In this document: positions 1-8,139 of the stretch, piece by piece
How the letters are laid out: each line of letters starts with the position of its first letter
How positions within the stretch are numbered: the stretch's first letter is position 1
Assembly (NCBI RefSeq): GCF_003344865.1
Contig: NZ_CP031165.1
Span: 5,585,910 to 5,649,909 of the forward strand
Source of the DNA: Euzebya pacifica
GTDB taxonomy: Bacteria; Actinomycetota; Nitriliruptoria; Euzebyales; Euzebyaceae
Direction: 5' to 3'
DNA: 64,000 nucleotides
Made by a program: the position numbers and the translations under genes
Notes under the pieces: model-generated
What the model was told of the DNA's origin: nothing
Database searches by the model: none
The model's input: the letters and a program-made list of their open reading frames with translations, nothing else

Positions 1-1604
1 GGGTCGGTCACCGTCGGCCCTCGGTCGAGGATCTCCTCGGCGGTCCGCAGGTGGGACGACAGGTCGACCTCACCCGTCGGCGCAGGGGCGCGATGTGCCG
101 GCGCGAAGCCGTCCGGGCCGATCACCAGGTCGGTCAGCCGCTCCACACCTCGGTCATCGGCAGCACGGTGCCGCCACAGCCCCGTGCGGGCGTCGAAGCG
201 GTAGTCGGGCAGCAGCGCCGCGCCGCGGTCGGCGACGAGCTCGACCGCCGACAGGACGTAGTCGAACTCGGCCTCGTCGATGAAGTAGTTGAAGTTGACC
301 CGGACCCAGCCGGGCTTGATGCCCTCACAGCCCGTGCCGATCTCGCGTTCGAACGCACGCGAGGTGTCCAGGTCGATGCCGAGCAGCCGGTGCCCGTAGG
401 GGCCTGCACACGAGCAGCCGCCACGTGACTGGATGCCGAACAGGTCGTTGAGCAACGCCACGACGTAGTTGTGGTGCAAGTAGCGGCCGGCCTCGCCGTG
501 GCGGACCACGAAGGAGACGATCGACAGCCGTTCGTGCTCACGGTTGCCCAGGATCTCGATGCGAGGGTGGGCACACCAGCGGTCGATGGCGCGGGTGATG
601 AAGGCGGTCTCGCGACGGCGGATCTCCTCCGCCCCGACGGCGTCCTTGAGGGCGAACACCAGGCCGGCACGGATGGCCCCGACGATGTCGGGGGTACCCC
701 CCTCCTCGCGGTGCTCGATGTCGTCGAGGTAGTGGTGGTCGTCGGGGTTGACGTACCAGACCGTCCCGCCGCCGGGCACCCCCGGGACACGGTTGGTGAA
801 CAGGTCCTTGCGGGCCACGAGCAACCCGGGCGTGCCGGGCCCACCGACCAGCTTGTGCGGCGAGATCACGATCGCGTCGAAGTAGTGGTCGGAGTCACCG
901 TCGTCGGGCGCCACGTCGATGGGCACGTAGGGCGCGGCGGCCGCGAAGTCCCAGAACGACAGCGCGCCGTGCTGGTGCAGCAACCGGCTGATGGCCCTGG
1001 TGTCGGAGGTGATGCCGGTCACGTTGGACGCGGCGGAGAACGAGCCGATCTTCAGCGGCCGATCGGCATGGTCGATCAGGGCCTTCTCGAGGTCGGCCAG
1101 GTCGATGCCGCCGTCGAGGTCCTCGTGGATGGTGACGACGTCGGCGACCGACTCGCGCCACGGCAGGTCGTTGGAATGGTGCTCGAACGGGCCGATGAAG
1201 ACGACCGGTCGCTCCTCCGGGGCGATCTCGACCCGGTCGGCCCACTGCTCGGGGATGCGCAGGCCGAGCACGGTGACCAGGCGGTCGATCGCGCCGGTCG
1301 AGCCCGAGCCACAGAACAGCACCGCGTGCTCGTCGGTTGCCCCGACGCAACGACGGATGATCTCGCGGGCGTCCTCGCGGAAGCGGGTCGTCTGCAGGCC
1401 GGTGCCGGAGGACTCGGTGTGGGTGTTGGCGTACTTCGGCAGGACGTGTTCACGGATGGCGTCCTCGACGAGGTCCAGCGCACGCCCCGAGGCGGTGTAG
1501 TCGGCGTACACGACGGGTCGGCCCCCGTAGGGCCCGATGACCGTTTCGTCGCGTCCGATGACGCCGTCCCGGATGCGCGCAACCAGCGCTGCCTTGTCAG
1601 CCAT
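1..1604 (-). CDS. Class V aminotransferase / cysteine desulfurase-like PLP enzyme (3' end outside window)
   Basis: A PLP-dependent fold-type I enzyme of the class V (cysteine desulfurase/selenocysteine lyase-like) family, inferred from the order of motifs: an N-terminal YADYTASGRAL, GSGSTGAIDRL in the cofactor-phosphate loop, FEHHSND, a SFSAASNVTGI stretch, and SPHKLVGGPGTPG around residue 250 supplying the Schiff-base lysine. About 534 codons are visible and the frame runs off the left edge, so the C-terminus is missing. The ATG at 1604 is preceded on the minus strand by TACCCT and 6 nt, a leaderless-type promoter. Substrate unknown: the family also holds non-desulfurase lyases and the catalytic Cys loop is not identifiable here. 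Confidence 0.85.
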   Translation of the reverse strand, partial: MADKAALVARIRDGVIGRDETVIGPYGGRPVVYADYTASGRALDLVEDAIREHVLPKYANTHTESSGTGLQTTRFREDAREIIRRCVGATDEHAVLFCGSGSTGAIDRLVTVLGLRIPEQWADRVEIAPEERPVVFIGPFEHHSNDLPWRESVADVVTIHEDLDGGIDLADLEKALIDHADRPLKIGSFSAASNVTGITSDTRAISRLLHQHGALSFWDFAAAAPYVPIDVAPDDGDSDHYFDAIVISPHKLVGGPGTPGLLVARKDLFTNRVPGVPGGGTVWYVNPDDHHYLDDIEHREEGGTPDIVGAIRAGLVFALKDAVGAEEIRRRETAFITRAIDRWCAHPRIEILGNREHERLSIVSFVVRHGEAGRYLHHNYVVALLNDLFGIQSRGGCSCAGPYGHRLLGIDLDTSRAFEREIGTGCEGIKPGWVRVNFNYFIDEAEFDYVLSAVELVADRGAALLPDYRFDARTGLWRHRAADDRGVERLTDLVIGPDGFAPAHRAPAPTGEVDLSSHLRTAEEILDRGPTVTD

Positions 1605-1610
1605 GGCCGA

Positions 1611-1616
1611 AGGGTA
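1611..1616 (-). promoter_or_regulatory. -10 element TACCCT of a leaderless promoter
   Basis: Minus-strand TACCCT (TANNNT) ends 6 nt before the ATG at 1604, so transcription would begin at or next to the start codon. The same spacing recurs before several genes in this window. Confidence 0.45.
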
Positions 1617-1699
1617 TCGGCCTCGGTGCTGCGCCGGCGCCGGCGTGGCAGCCGCATCACTCAACGCACTGTGAGAGATGGGTCACGCAACGAAGTAGT

Positions 1700-1718
1700 C
1701 CGTGAATCCACTTCACGG
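1700..1718. promoter_or_regulatory. Inverted repeat upstream of secreted hydrolase (candidate operator)
   Basis: CCGTGAA-TCCAC-TTCACGG is a perfect 7-bp inverted repeat with a 5-nt centre, 30 bp before the ATG at 1748 in a 143-bp intergenic region. No T-run follows, so an operator or 5' hairpin is more likely than a terminator. Confidence 0.35.
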
Positions 1719-1747
1719 CGTGGCGGAGTCTGCGAGGGTCAGTCGAC

Positions 1748-4012
1748 ATGACCAGAGTCACTTCAGTCCTCGTGTCCACGCTCGCGCTGCTGCTCGGCCT
1801 GCTCGCCGCACCCGCCGTCGCCCAGACGCCCGAGCCCCCCGACTACGTCATCGCCGACCCCGCCTTCGAGGCCCTGCCCGGCGCCGAGGCGTTCGCCGGC
1901 ACCATCGACACCGACGGCGCCGAGCACGCCTACCGCATCGAGGTGCCCGACGACTGGAACGGCACCCTCGTGCTGTACGCCCACGGCTTCGTCGGCCCCC
2001 AGCAGGAGGAACTGGTCGTCCAGGACCCGCCGCTGCGTCCGTTGTTCGTGCAGCAGGGCATCGCCTGGGCCGCCTCCAGCTACGCCGCCAACGGCTACGT
2101 CATCGACGGCCCCGTCGACCAGACCCAGGACCTCGCCGACCGCTTCGCCGAGTTGACCGGCGGCGACGCGCCCACCGCCACGATCATCCACGGGTTCTCC
2201 ATGGGCGGGCACATCACCGGTGTCGCGCTGGAGCGCTACCCCGACGCCTACGTGGGTGCCCTGCCCGCCTGCGGCGTGATGGGCGATGTCGAGCTGTTCG
2301 AGTACTTCACCGACGTCAACCTCGTCGCCGGTGCCCTGGCGGGTGTCGAGGTGCCCGTGCCGGGTGGCCTGCCGTTCCTCGGCGGCCCCGCCCAGCAGAT
2401 CTCCGCGGCACTCGGGCTGCAGACCGGCCTGGCCACACCTGCAGGTGTGCAGTACGCCGATGTCGTGGAGGCGCTCAGCGGCGGCGAGCGACCCACCTTC
2501 GAGGAGTCCCTGACCTTCTGGAACACCCTCGCCGCCGTCGACCTCGACGGTGAGGACGGTGACGCCCCGACGGTGCCGTTCCTGCAGGCCCTCTACGGCA
2601 ACGCCCTGTCGGCGGGCATCCCCACCCCCGTCGGGGTCGAAGGCGTCTACGACAACGCCGGGACCATCTACGGGTTCCCCAACGCCACCAGCGCCGAGCC
2701 GTCCCCCCAGGAGCAGGCCCTCAACGCCGCCGTGGCCAGGGTGACCAACGACGGCGAGGCCCCGTTCCCGACCATCGACGGCACGCCGCAGGTGCCCACC
2801 CTGTCGTTGCACACCACCGGCGACCTGTTCGTGCCGCTCCTCAACCAGGTCGTCTACGCCGAGGAGGTCGAGGCGAACGGCCTGTCGGACAACCTCGTCC
2901 AGCGGACCGTCCGGGCTCCGGGCCACTGCGACTTCACCGCCGAGGAGCTCGGCGGCGCGTTCGTGGACCTGCTGACGTGGATCCAGACCGGCACGGCACC
3001 CGCAGGCGAGGCCCTGATCGACCCGGCGGTCCGCGCCGACCGGTCGCTTGGCTGCGCGTTCACCTCCGAGACGCGGGCGGGCATGCCTCCCTGCGAGGTC
3101 CCGGTCGCCGACGTCCTCCTCGGCGGCGACCCGGTGGCCACCGCCATCGCGGTCACGTCGGCGCGCACATCGGCGACCACCGCGGTGCTGGCCCGGTCCG
3201 ACGCCTACGCCGACGCGCTGACCGGATCGGCGCTGGCAGGTGCCCTCGGTGCACCGCTCCTGCTGAACCCCGTCGAGTCGCTGGACCCGACCGTCCTGGC
3301 CGAGCTCCAGCGCCTCGGCGTCACCGACGTCGTGCTCCTCGGTGGGACCGCGGCCCTGTCCGCAGCGGTCGAGCAGGCCCTGGGCGACGCCGACATCCAG
3401 ACCAGCCGGGTGGCGGGCACCAACCGCTTCGGCACCGCCGGGGCGGTGGCTGGCGCGATCGCCGAGGCCACCGGCACGCCCACCGACGTGTTCGTCGCCG
3501 ACGGCGGGGACTTCCCCGACGCGGTCGGCGTCGCGGGCCTGGCCGCCTTCCTCGGGCAGCCGATCCTGCTGGTGGAGACCGACCGGATGCCGACGGAGAC
3601 CACCGAGGCGATGGCCGCCCTCGGCGGTCCCGCGGTGACCGTCCTCGGCGGCGTGGACGCGGTGTCGGCCGAGGTGGCCGGCGACGCCCCCCGCCTGGCC
3701 GGCGACACCCGGTACGGCACGTCGGCGGCGGTGATCGACGCCTCCCGCAACGCCGGCCTGCGGATCAACCAGCCGTGGGTCGCGACCGGCGAGACCTTCG
3801 CCGACGCGCTCGTGGCCGGCCCTGCCGCCGCCGCGGCGGGACAGGTCATGGTGCTCGTCGACGGCGGTGACCTGGAGGCGTCCGCGGAGACGACCGCGGT
3901 GCTCGAGGGCCTGTCCGGGCTGGCCCAGGGGCTGACGGTCGTGACCTCCGGCGAGGTGAGCGACGGTGCCATCATCGCGCTGGAGACGGCGGTGCGTCCG
4001 GGGGAGGGCTGA
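1748..4012 (+). CDS. Secreted alpha/beta-hydrolase with three cell-wall-binding-2 repeats
   Basis: 754 residues. A Sec signal peptide (hydrophobic core within residues 8-22, APAVAQ cleavage-like end) leads into an alpha/beta-hydrolase domain with a nucleophile elbow GFSMGG (Ser near 150) and a late HTTGDLFVP stretch typical of the acidic-residue strand. From about residue 453 come three cell-wall-binding-2 type repeats (anchors RVAGTNRFGTAG near 554 and RLAGDTRYGTSA near 648, with repeated FADAL/FPDAV and VLLGG/VLGG motifs). Such repeats hold proteins on the Gram-positive envelope. Likely a surface-attached esterase, lipase or peptidase; the substrate cannot be read. The next gene has the same architecture with a different hydrolase domain. 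Confidence 0.85.
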   Translation: MTRVTSVLVSTLALLLGLLAAPAVAQTPEPPDYVIADPAFEALPGAEAFAGTIDTDGAEHAYRIEVPDDWNGTLVLYAHGFVGPQQEELVVQDPPLRPLFVQQGIAWAASSYAANGYVIDGPVDQTQDLADRFAELTGGDAPTATIIHGFSMGGHITGVALERYPDAYVGALPACGVMGDVELFEYFTDVNLVAGALAGVEVPVPGGLPFLGGPAQQISAALGLQTGLATPAGVQYADVVEALSGGERPTFEESLTFWNTLAAVDLDGEDGDAPTVPFLQALYGNALSAGIPTPVGVEGVYDNAGTIYGFPNATSAEPSPQEQALNAAVARVTNDGEAPFPTIDGTPQVPTLSLHTTGDLFVPLLNQVVYAEEVEANGLSDNLVQRTVRAPGHCDFTAEELGGAFVDLLTWIQTGTAPAGEALIDPAVRADRSLGCAFTSETRAGMPPCEVPVADVLLGGDPVATAIAVTSARTSATTAVLARSDAYADALTGSALAGALGAPLLLNPVESLDPTVLAELQRLGVTDVVLLGGTAALSAAVEQALGDADIQTSRVAGTNRFGTAGAVAGAIAEATGTPTDVFVADGGDFPDAVGVAGLAAFLGQPILLVETDRMPTETTEAMAALGGPAVTVLGGVDAVSAEVAGDAPRLAGDTRYGTSAAVIDASRNAGLRINQPWVATGETFADALVAGPAAAAAGQVMVLVDGGDLEASAETTAVLEGLSGLAQGLTVVTSGEVSDGAIIALETAVRPGEG

Positions 4013-4056
4013 CGTACGACTCGGCAGGGACCGCGAGGGACGACCGGCCGCGGGAC

Positions 4057-4062
4057 TAGGAT
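4057..4062 (+). promoter_or_regulatory. -10 element TAGGAT of a leaderless promoter
   Basis: TAGGAT lies exactly 6 nt before the ATG at 4069, predicting initiation at the start codon. No Shine-Dalgarno sequence is present in the short gap. Confidence 0.5.
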
Positions 4063-4068
4063 CCGCAG

Positions 4069-6876
4069 ATGCCGAAGAGCCGAATCCTCGCTGTCCTTGC
4101 CGTGCTCGGCTGCCTGTCGGGCCTGACGGCGCCTGCGGTCGCCCAGGACGACCCCCAGGCCTACGACCGCACGCCGGGGATGCTGGAGACCACCACCGGT
4201 CCCGACGAGACCTACCCGGTCACCCTCGACCACGACGTGTGGGTCCCCGAGGGCGCGTCGGCCGCCGATCCGCGGCCGGCGATGGTGATCGCCCACGGGT
4301 TCGGCAACAGCAAGGACGTCGGCGAGGTCACCACCCTGGCGGCGTTCTTCGCCGGCAAGGGCTACGTGGTGATCTCCAGCACCCACCAGGGCTTCGGCCA
4401 GTCGAGCGGCTGTGTGGCGCTGGACTCGGTGGACTACGACGCGCGCAACGTCAGCCGCTTGATCGACCTGCTCGCCGCCCGCGACGACGTGCTGATGGAC
4501 GCCCCGGGCGACCCGCGCGTCGGGATGGCCGGCGGCTCCTACGGCGGCGGTCACCAGGGCCTGGTCGCCGCCACCGACCCGCGCCTGGACGCGATCGCGC
4601 CGGCCCGTACGTGGAACTCCCTGCAGTTCTCGCTGGTGCCCAACAACCTGATCGGCGACGGCGGCACCTTCGAGCTCGAGCACTACGAGCAGGGGGTCTT
4701 CAAGTCGACGTGGTCGACGTTGTTCACCACGGTCGCGGCGACCCAGCCGGCGATGGGCAACGGCGGCTGTGACCCGGTGACCCAGCAGACGCTGTACCCG
4801 GGACAGGCGCCCTGCCCGGGTTTCGATCCCATGGTGTGCCCGATCTTCGCGAGCCTGTCCACCACCGGTGACGTGACCGCCGAGCAGCGGGCGTTCGTCG
4901 CCAGGTCCAGCGTCGCGAACTTCACGGACGACGTGACGGTGCCGGTGCTGCTGACCCAGGGCCAGTCCGACACGTTGTTCACCCCGGTGGAGGCGACCGC
5001 GACGTTCGAGGCCCTCCGGGCAGCCGGCAACGACGACGTGTTCATGCTGTGGAACTGGGGCGGCCACGGGTACGCACCACGGCCGGGCGAGGGCGAGCCG
5101 TACAGCAGCGCCTACGACGACTCCGCGGAGGCCCAGGAGGCCTTCCGGGCGACGACGTACGCGAACCGGATCGGCCGCTTCTTCGACCACTACCTGCGCG
5201 GGGTCGGCCACCCCGGTCCGCGGTTCAGCGTCTTCCGGGACTGGGTCGACTACACCGTCCCGACGGTGGACGACCGTCCCGTCGGCAACGCCGACGCCGC
5301 CTACGCCACCCTCGGACGTGGGCCCGCCGAACCCGGATTCGCCGGTGGCGCGGGCACCAGCTACCTGCTGACCGACGACGGGCTCGTCCCGATCGGTGCG
5401 GGACCACGCACCGTCGACGCTCCGGTCCTGTCCGCCTCGATCCTCAACCCGCCCAACGGCGTCCCGGCCGCGCACTCCGAGACCCCCAACTTCACCGGGG
5501 AGGGGCAGCCGGGCGCCGGCCGGCCACCCTCGGAGGTCCCCGGGCAGCACGTCGCGCTGGACACGCCGCCGTTCACGGCCCCCGCCGACGTGGTGGGCAT
5601 CCCGACGCTTCGCCTCCACGTCGCCAACAGCAACGGCCAGGACGCCGTGCTGTTCACCAAGCTCTACGACGTGGGCCCCGACGGCACCGCCACGCTGATC
5701 AAGCGCATGGTCGCCGCCAGCCGCATCCCCGCGGACCGGCTGCCCGGCGCGGTCGAGGTCCGGCTGCCCGCCGTCGTCCACCGCTTCGAGACCGGGCACG
5801 TGGCCCGGTTGGTCGTGGCGACCACCGACGACAGCTACCGCAACGCGCCGGTCGCCGACCGGATCGCCCTGACCACCACCGGGGAGGATCCCGCCGTGCT
5901 GCGCCTGCCGCTCGTCGGCGGCGACACCGTCGGACGCATCGCTGGCCCCGACCGGGTGGCCACCGCCGTCGCCCTGTCCCAGGAGGCGTTCGGCGAGGGC
6001 CGCGAGGCCGTCCTGGTCAACGCCGACGCGTTCCCCGATGCGCTGACCGCCGGACCGCTGGCGGCCACCCTCGAAGGTCCCACCCTGCTGACGTCCGGCG
6101 CGGCGCTCGACCCGCGGGTCGCCGACGACCTGCGCCGGCTGGGCGTCGACCGTGTCCACCTCGTCGGCGGCACGGGCGTGCTCGGCGACGCCGTGCGCGC
6201 CTCCCTGGAGGACATGGGCATCGAGGTCGTGCGACTGGCCGGCAGCAACCGCATCACCACGGCCGGTGTCGTGGCCGACCGCATGGCGGCCTTCGGCGGC
6301 GGCCCGGCTGCCACGGCGATCGTGGCCCGGGCCGACGACTTCGCCGACGCCCTGGCCGCGGGCGGGCTGGCCGTGGTGGGCGGTGGAGCCGCCGACCGAT
6401 CCCCTGTCCCGATCCTGCTGGTCGACGACGCCAGCGCGGGCGAGGTGGCCCGCATCGTGCAACGAACCACCGTCGCCGACGCCCCCCTCGTCGTGGCCGG
6501 TGGCGAGCAGGCCGTCTCCACCGCGGCCGCCGACGGGCTCGGCCGTGCCGTGCAACGGCTGGCCGGGGCCGACCGGTACCAGACGGCCGTCGCCCTGGCC
6601 GCGGCAGCCACCCGCGCCGGGGCCAGCCTCGACGTGCTCCTCCTCGCCTCGGGTGAACGATTCCCCGATGCCCTTGCGGGGGTGCCGGCCGCCGCAGCCA
6701 TGGGCGGGCTCGTGCTGATCGTGCCGCCGGACGGACTGGAGGACTCCTCCTCGGGCGCCGGGTTCCTCCGGGCCAGCGCGGCCGTCGCCGACCGGGCCGC
6801 CCTGGTGGGCGGCGCCGCCGTGCTGCCCGAGGAGCTGCGCAGCAGCATCGCCCCGCTGCTGGTCGCCATCGAGTGA
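4069..6876 (+). CDS. Secreted S15/CocE-type peptidase-esterase with cell-wall-binding-2 repeats
   Basis: 935 residues with a signal peptide ending APAVAQ. The catalytic half fits the X-Pro dipeptidyl-peptidase S15/CocE family: HGFGNSK near the oxyanion region, nucleophile elbow GGSYGGG near residue 155, TQGQSDTLF for the acid and NWGGHGYAP for the His. A C-terminal jelly-roll of the family follows (about 430-610; PFTAPADVVGIP, then LFTKLYDVGPDG). Three cell-wall-binding-2 repeats begin near 620, 720 and 828. It probably hydrolyses peptides or esters at the cell surface. The preceding gene ends 56 bp upstream, but this gene has its own leaderless-type promoter. Confidence 0.87.
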   Translation: MPKSRILAVLAVLGCLSGLTAPAVAQDDPQAYDRTPGMLETTTGPDETYPVTLDHDVWVPEGASAADPRPAMVIAHGFGNSKDVGEVTTLAAFFAGKGYVVISSTHQGFGQSSGCVALDSVDYDARNVSRLIDLLAARDDVLMDAPGDPRVGMAGGSYGGGHQGLVAATDPRLDAIAPARTWNSLQFSLVPNNLIGDGGTFELEHYEQGVFKSTWSTLFTTVAATQPAMGNGGCDPVTQQTLYPGQAPCPGFDPMVCPIFASLSTTGDVTAEQRAFVARSSVANFTDDVTVPVLLTQGQSDTLFTPVEATATFEALRAAGNDDVFMLWNWGGHGYAPRPGEGEPYSSAYDDSAEAQEAFRATTYANRIGRFFDHYLRGVGHPGPRFSVFRDWVDYTVPTVDDRPVGNADAAYATLGRGPAEPGFAGGAGTSYLLTDDGLVPIGAGPRTVDAPVLSASILNPPNGVPAAHSETPNFTGEGQPGAGRPPSEVPGQHVALDTPPFTAPADVVGIPTLRLHVANSNGQDAVLFTKLYDVGPDGTATLIKRMVAASRIPADRLPGAVEVRLPAVVHRFETGHVARLVVATTDDSYRNAPVADRIALTTTGEDPAVLRLPLVGGDTVGRIAGPDRVATAVALSQEAFGEGREAVLVNADAFPDALTAGPLAATLEGPTLLTSGAALDPRVADDLRRLGVDRVHLVGGTGVLGDAVRASLEDMGIEVVRLAGSNRITTAGVVADRMAAFGGGPAATAIVARADDFADALAAGGLAVVGGGAADRSPVPILLVDDASAGEVARIVQRTTVADAPLVVAGGEQAVSTAAADGLGRAVQRLAGADRYQTAVALAAAATRAGASLDVLLLASGERFPDALAGVPAAAAMGGLVLIVPPDGLEDSSSGAGFLRASAAVADRAALVGGAAVLPEELRSSIAPLLVAIE

Positions 6877-6923
6877 CGCCAGTCGGGTTTGGACCCCCGG
6901 CGAATGGACATCGTCAGTCGGTC

Positions 6924-8039
6924 ATGACGACCGCCGACCGCCCGCTGTGGCAGGACCGCTTTCCACCCATCGGGTACTGGGTGAAGGTCGCTGCGCTCGT
7001 GCTGCTGCTGGTGATCGCCATCCGCATGCTGGCGATCCTGCAGGGCCTGCTGATCGTCCTCGCGGCCTCGGCGGTCCTGGCCATCGGCCTGCAACCGACG
7101 ATCTCGTGGCTCGAGAAGCGGGGTCTCCCCCGCGGTCTGGCGATGACGGTGATCATCGCCGTCGGCATCGTCGCCACCGGCGCCGCCCTGTTCCTGATCG
7201 TGCCCGTCGTAGTGGACCAGGTCGGCACGCTCGTCGAGACACTCCCGGAGTACGTGCAGGGGTTGGAGGAGGACAGCCCGTTCATCGCCGACCTGACGGC
7301 ACGGATCGACCCGATGGCGCAGGTGGGCTCCGCGGTCGGACAGCTGCCCGACGGGGCGATGAGCGCCGTCGGTGGGGTCTTCTCCGCGATCTTCGACCTG
7401 CTCCTCGTCCTGACGCTGACGCCCTACTTCGCGATGTCGCTGCCCCGCATCAAGCGCTGGGGCGTACGCCTGCTGGTGCGTGAGGACCGGGAGGGGTTCC
7501 TCCGCCTGCTGAACCGTTCGACCGACCTGATGGCCAACTACATCGCCGGGAACCTGCTGGTCAGCGCCATCGCCGGCGTCGTGGCCTGGATCGCGTTGAC
7601 CGCCATCGGCGTGCCCTACGCCGCGGCGCTCGCCGTCTTCATCGCCCTGACCGACATGGTCCCCGCCGTCGGTGCCACCGTGGGGGCGGCCGCCGCCGTC
7701 GGCGTGGCCCTCACCCAGGGCGTCGGCCAGGCCCTCCTCACCGGCGCGGTCCTGCTCACCTACCAGCAGGTCGAGAACTACGTCATCGTGCCCCGGGTCA
7801 TGCGCGACGCCATCGACGTCTCGCCGGCCATCGGCATCGTCGCGCTGCTGATCGGCGGCACCCTCGCCGGGCCCGTCGGGGCGCTGCTCGCGCTGCCGGT
7901 CGCCGCCATGGTCCGCGTGCTGCTGGAGGAGTTCGTGCTCAAGGAACGCATGCGCACGGTCAGGCAGGCCGATGCCGAGGAGGAGCGCAACGGCGGTCGC
8001 CGTCGACCGCGCGGCATCCGCGAACGCGTCCTTCCCTGA
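6924..8039 (+). CDS. AI-2E/PerM family (UPF0118) membrane protein
   Basis: 371 residues from the ATG at 6924. Hydrophobic segments early (VALVLLLVIAIRML and following), a hydrophilic middle (EYVQGLEEDSPF), then further membrane segments including the ADMVPAVGAT-like ALTDMVPAVGAT stretch and QQVENYVIVPRVM, both hallmarks of the AI-2E/PerM family. Members export small molecules or ions, but substrate is not predictable from sequence. A GTG at 6873 in the same frame overlaps the previous stop (GTGA) and would add 17 residues; I prefer 6924 because those residues are not membrane-like, but coupling keeps the alternative open. Confidence 0.85.
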   Translation: MTTADRPLWQDRFPPIGYWVKVAALVLLLVIAIRMLAILQGLLIVLAASAVLAIGLQPTISWLEKRGLPRGLAMTVIIAVGIVATGAALFLIVPVVVDQVGTLVETLPEYVQGLEEDSPFIADLTARIDPMAQVGSAVGQLPDGAMSAVGGVFSAIFDLLLVLTLTPYFAMSLPRIKRWGVRLLVREDREGFLRLLNRSTDLMANYIAGNLLVSAIAGVVAWIALTAIGVPYAAALAVFIALTDMVPAVGATVGAAAAVGVALTQGVGQALLTGAVLLTYQQVENYVIVPRVMRDAIDVSPAIGIVALLIGGTLAGPVGALLALPVAAMVRVLLEEFVLKERMRTVRQADAEEERNGGRRRPRGIRERVLP

Positions 8040-8067
8040 TCGGCCCCCACCCCTCCAGGTGACCCCC

Positions 8068-8096
8068 TTCACAGATTTGCTTGGATATCCTAGTAT
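8068..8096 (+). promoter_or_regulatory. Promoter of icmF
   Basis: TTCACA (8068-8073), a 17-bp spacer and TAGTAT (8091-8096) lie in an unusually A/T-rich patch, giving a predicted start near 8103 and a leader of about 37 nt before the GTG at 8140. The leader is too short for a cobalamin riboswitch. Confidence 0.55.
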
Positions 8097-8139
8097 CGGA
8101 CATCCAACCGCTCTGTCCCCTTCCCACGCTGGAGCCGCA

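Noticed and set aside
3205-6555. 1116-codon minus-strand open frame opposite the two secreted hydrolases
   Set aside because: It mirrors real plus-strand genes; its translation is a low-complexity mix of Arg, Gly, Ala, His and Val, as expected for antisense of GC-rich coding DNA, with no domain.
8041-8139. Cobalamin riboswitch before icmF
   Set aside because: The leader from the predicted start is about 37 nt, far too short, and no B12-box was seen.
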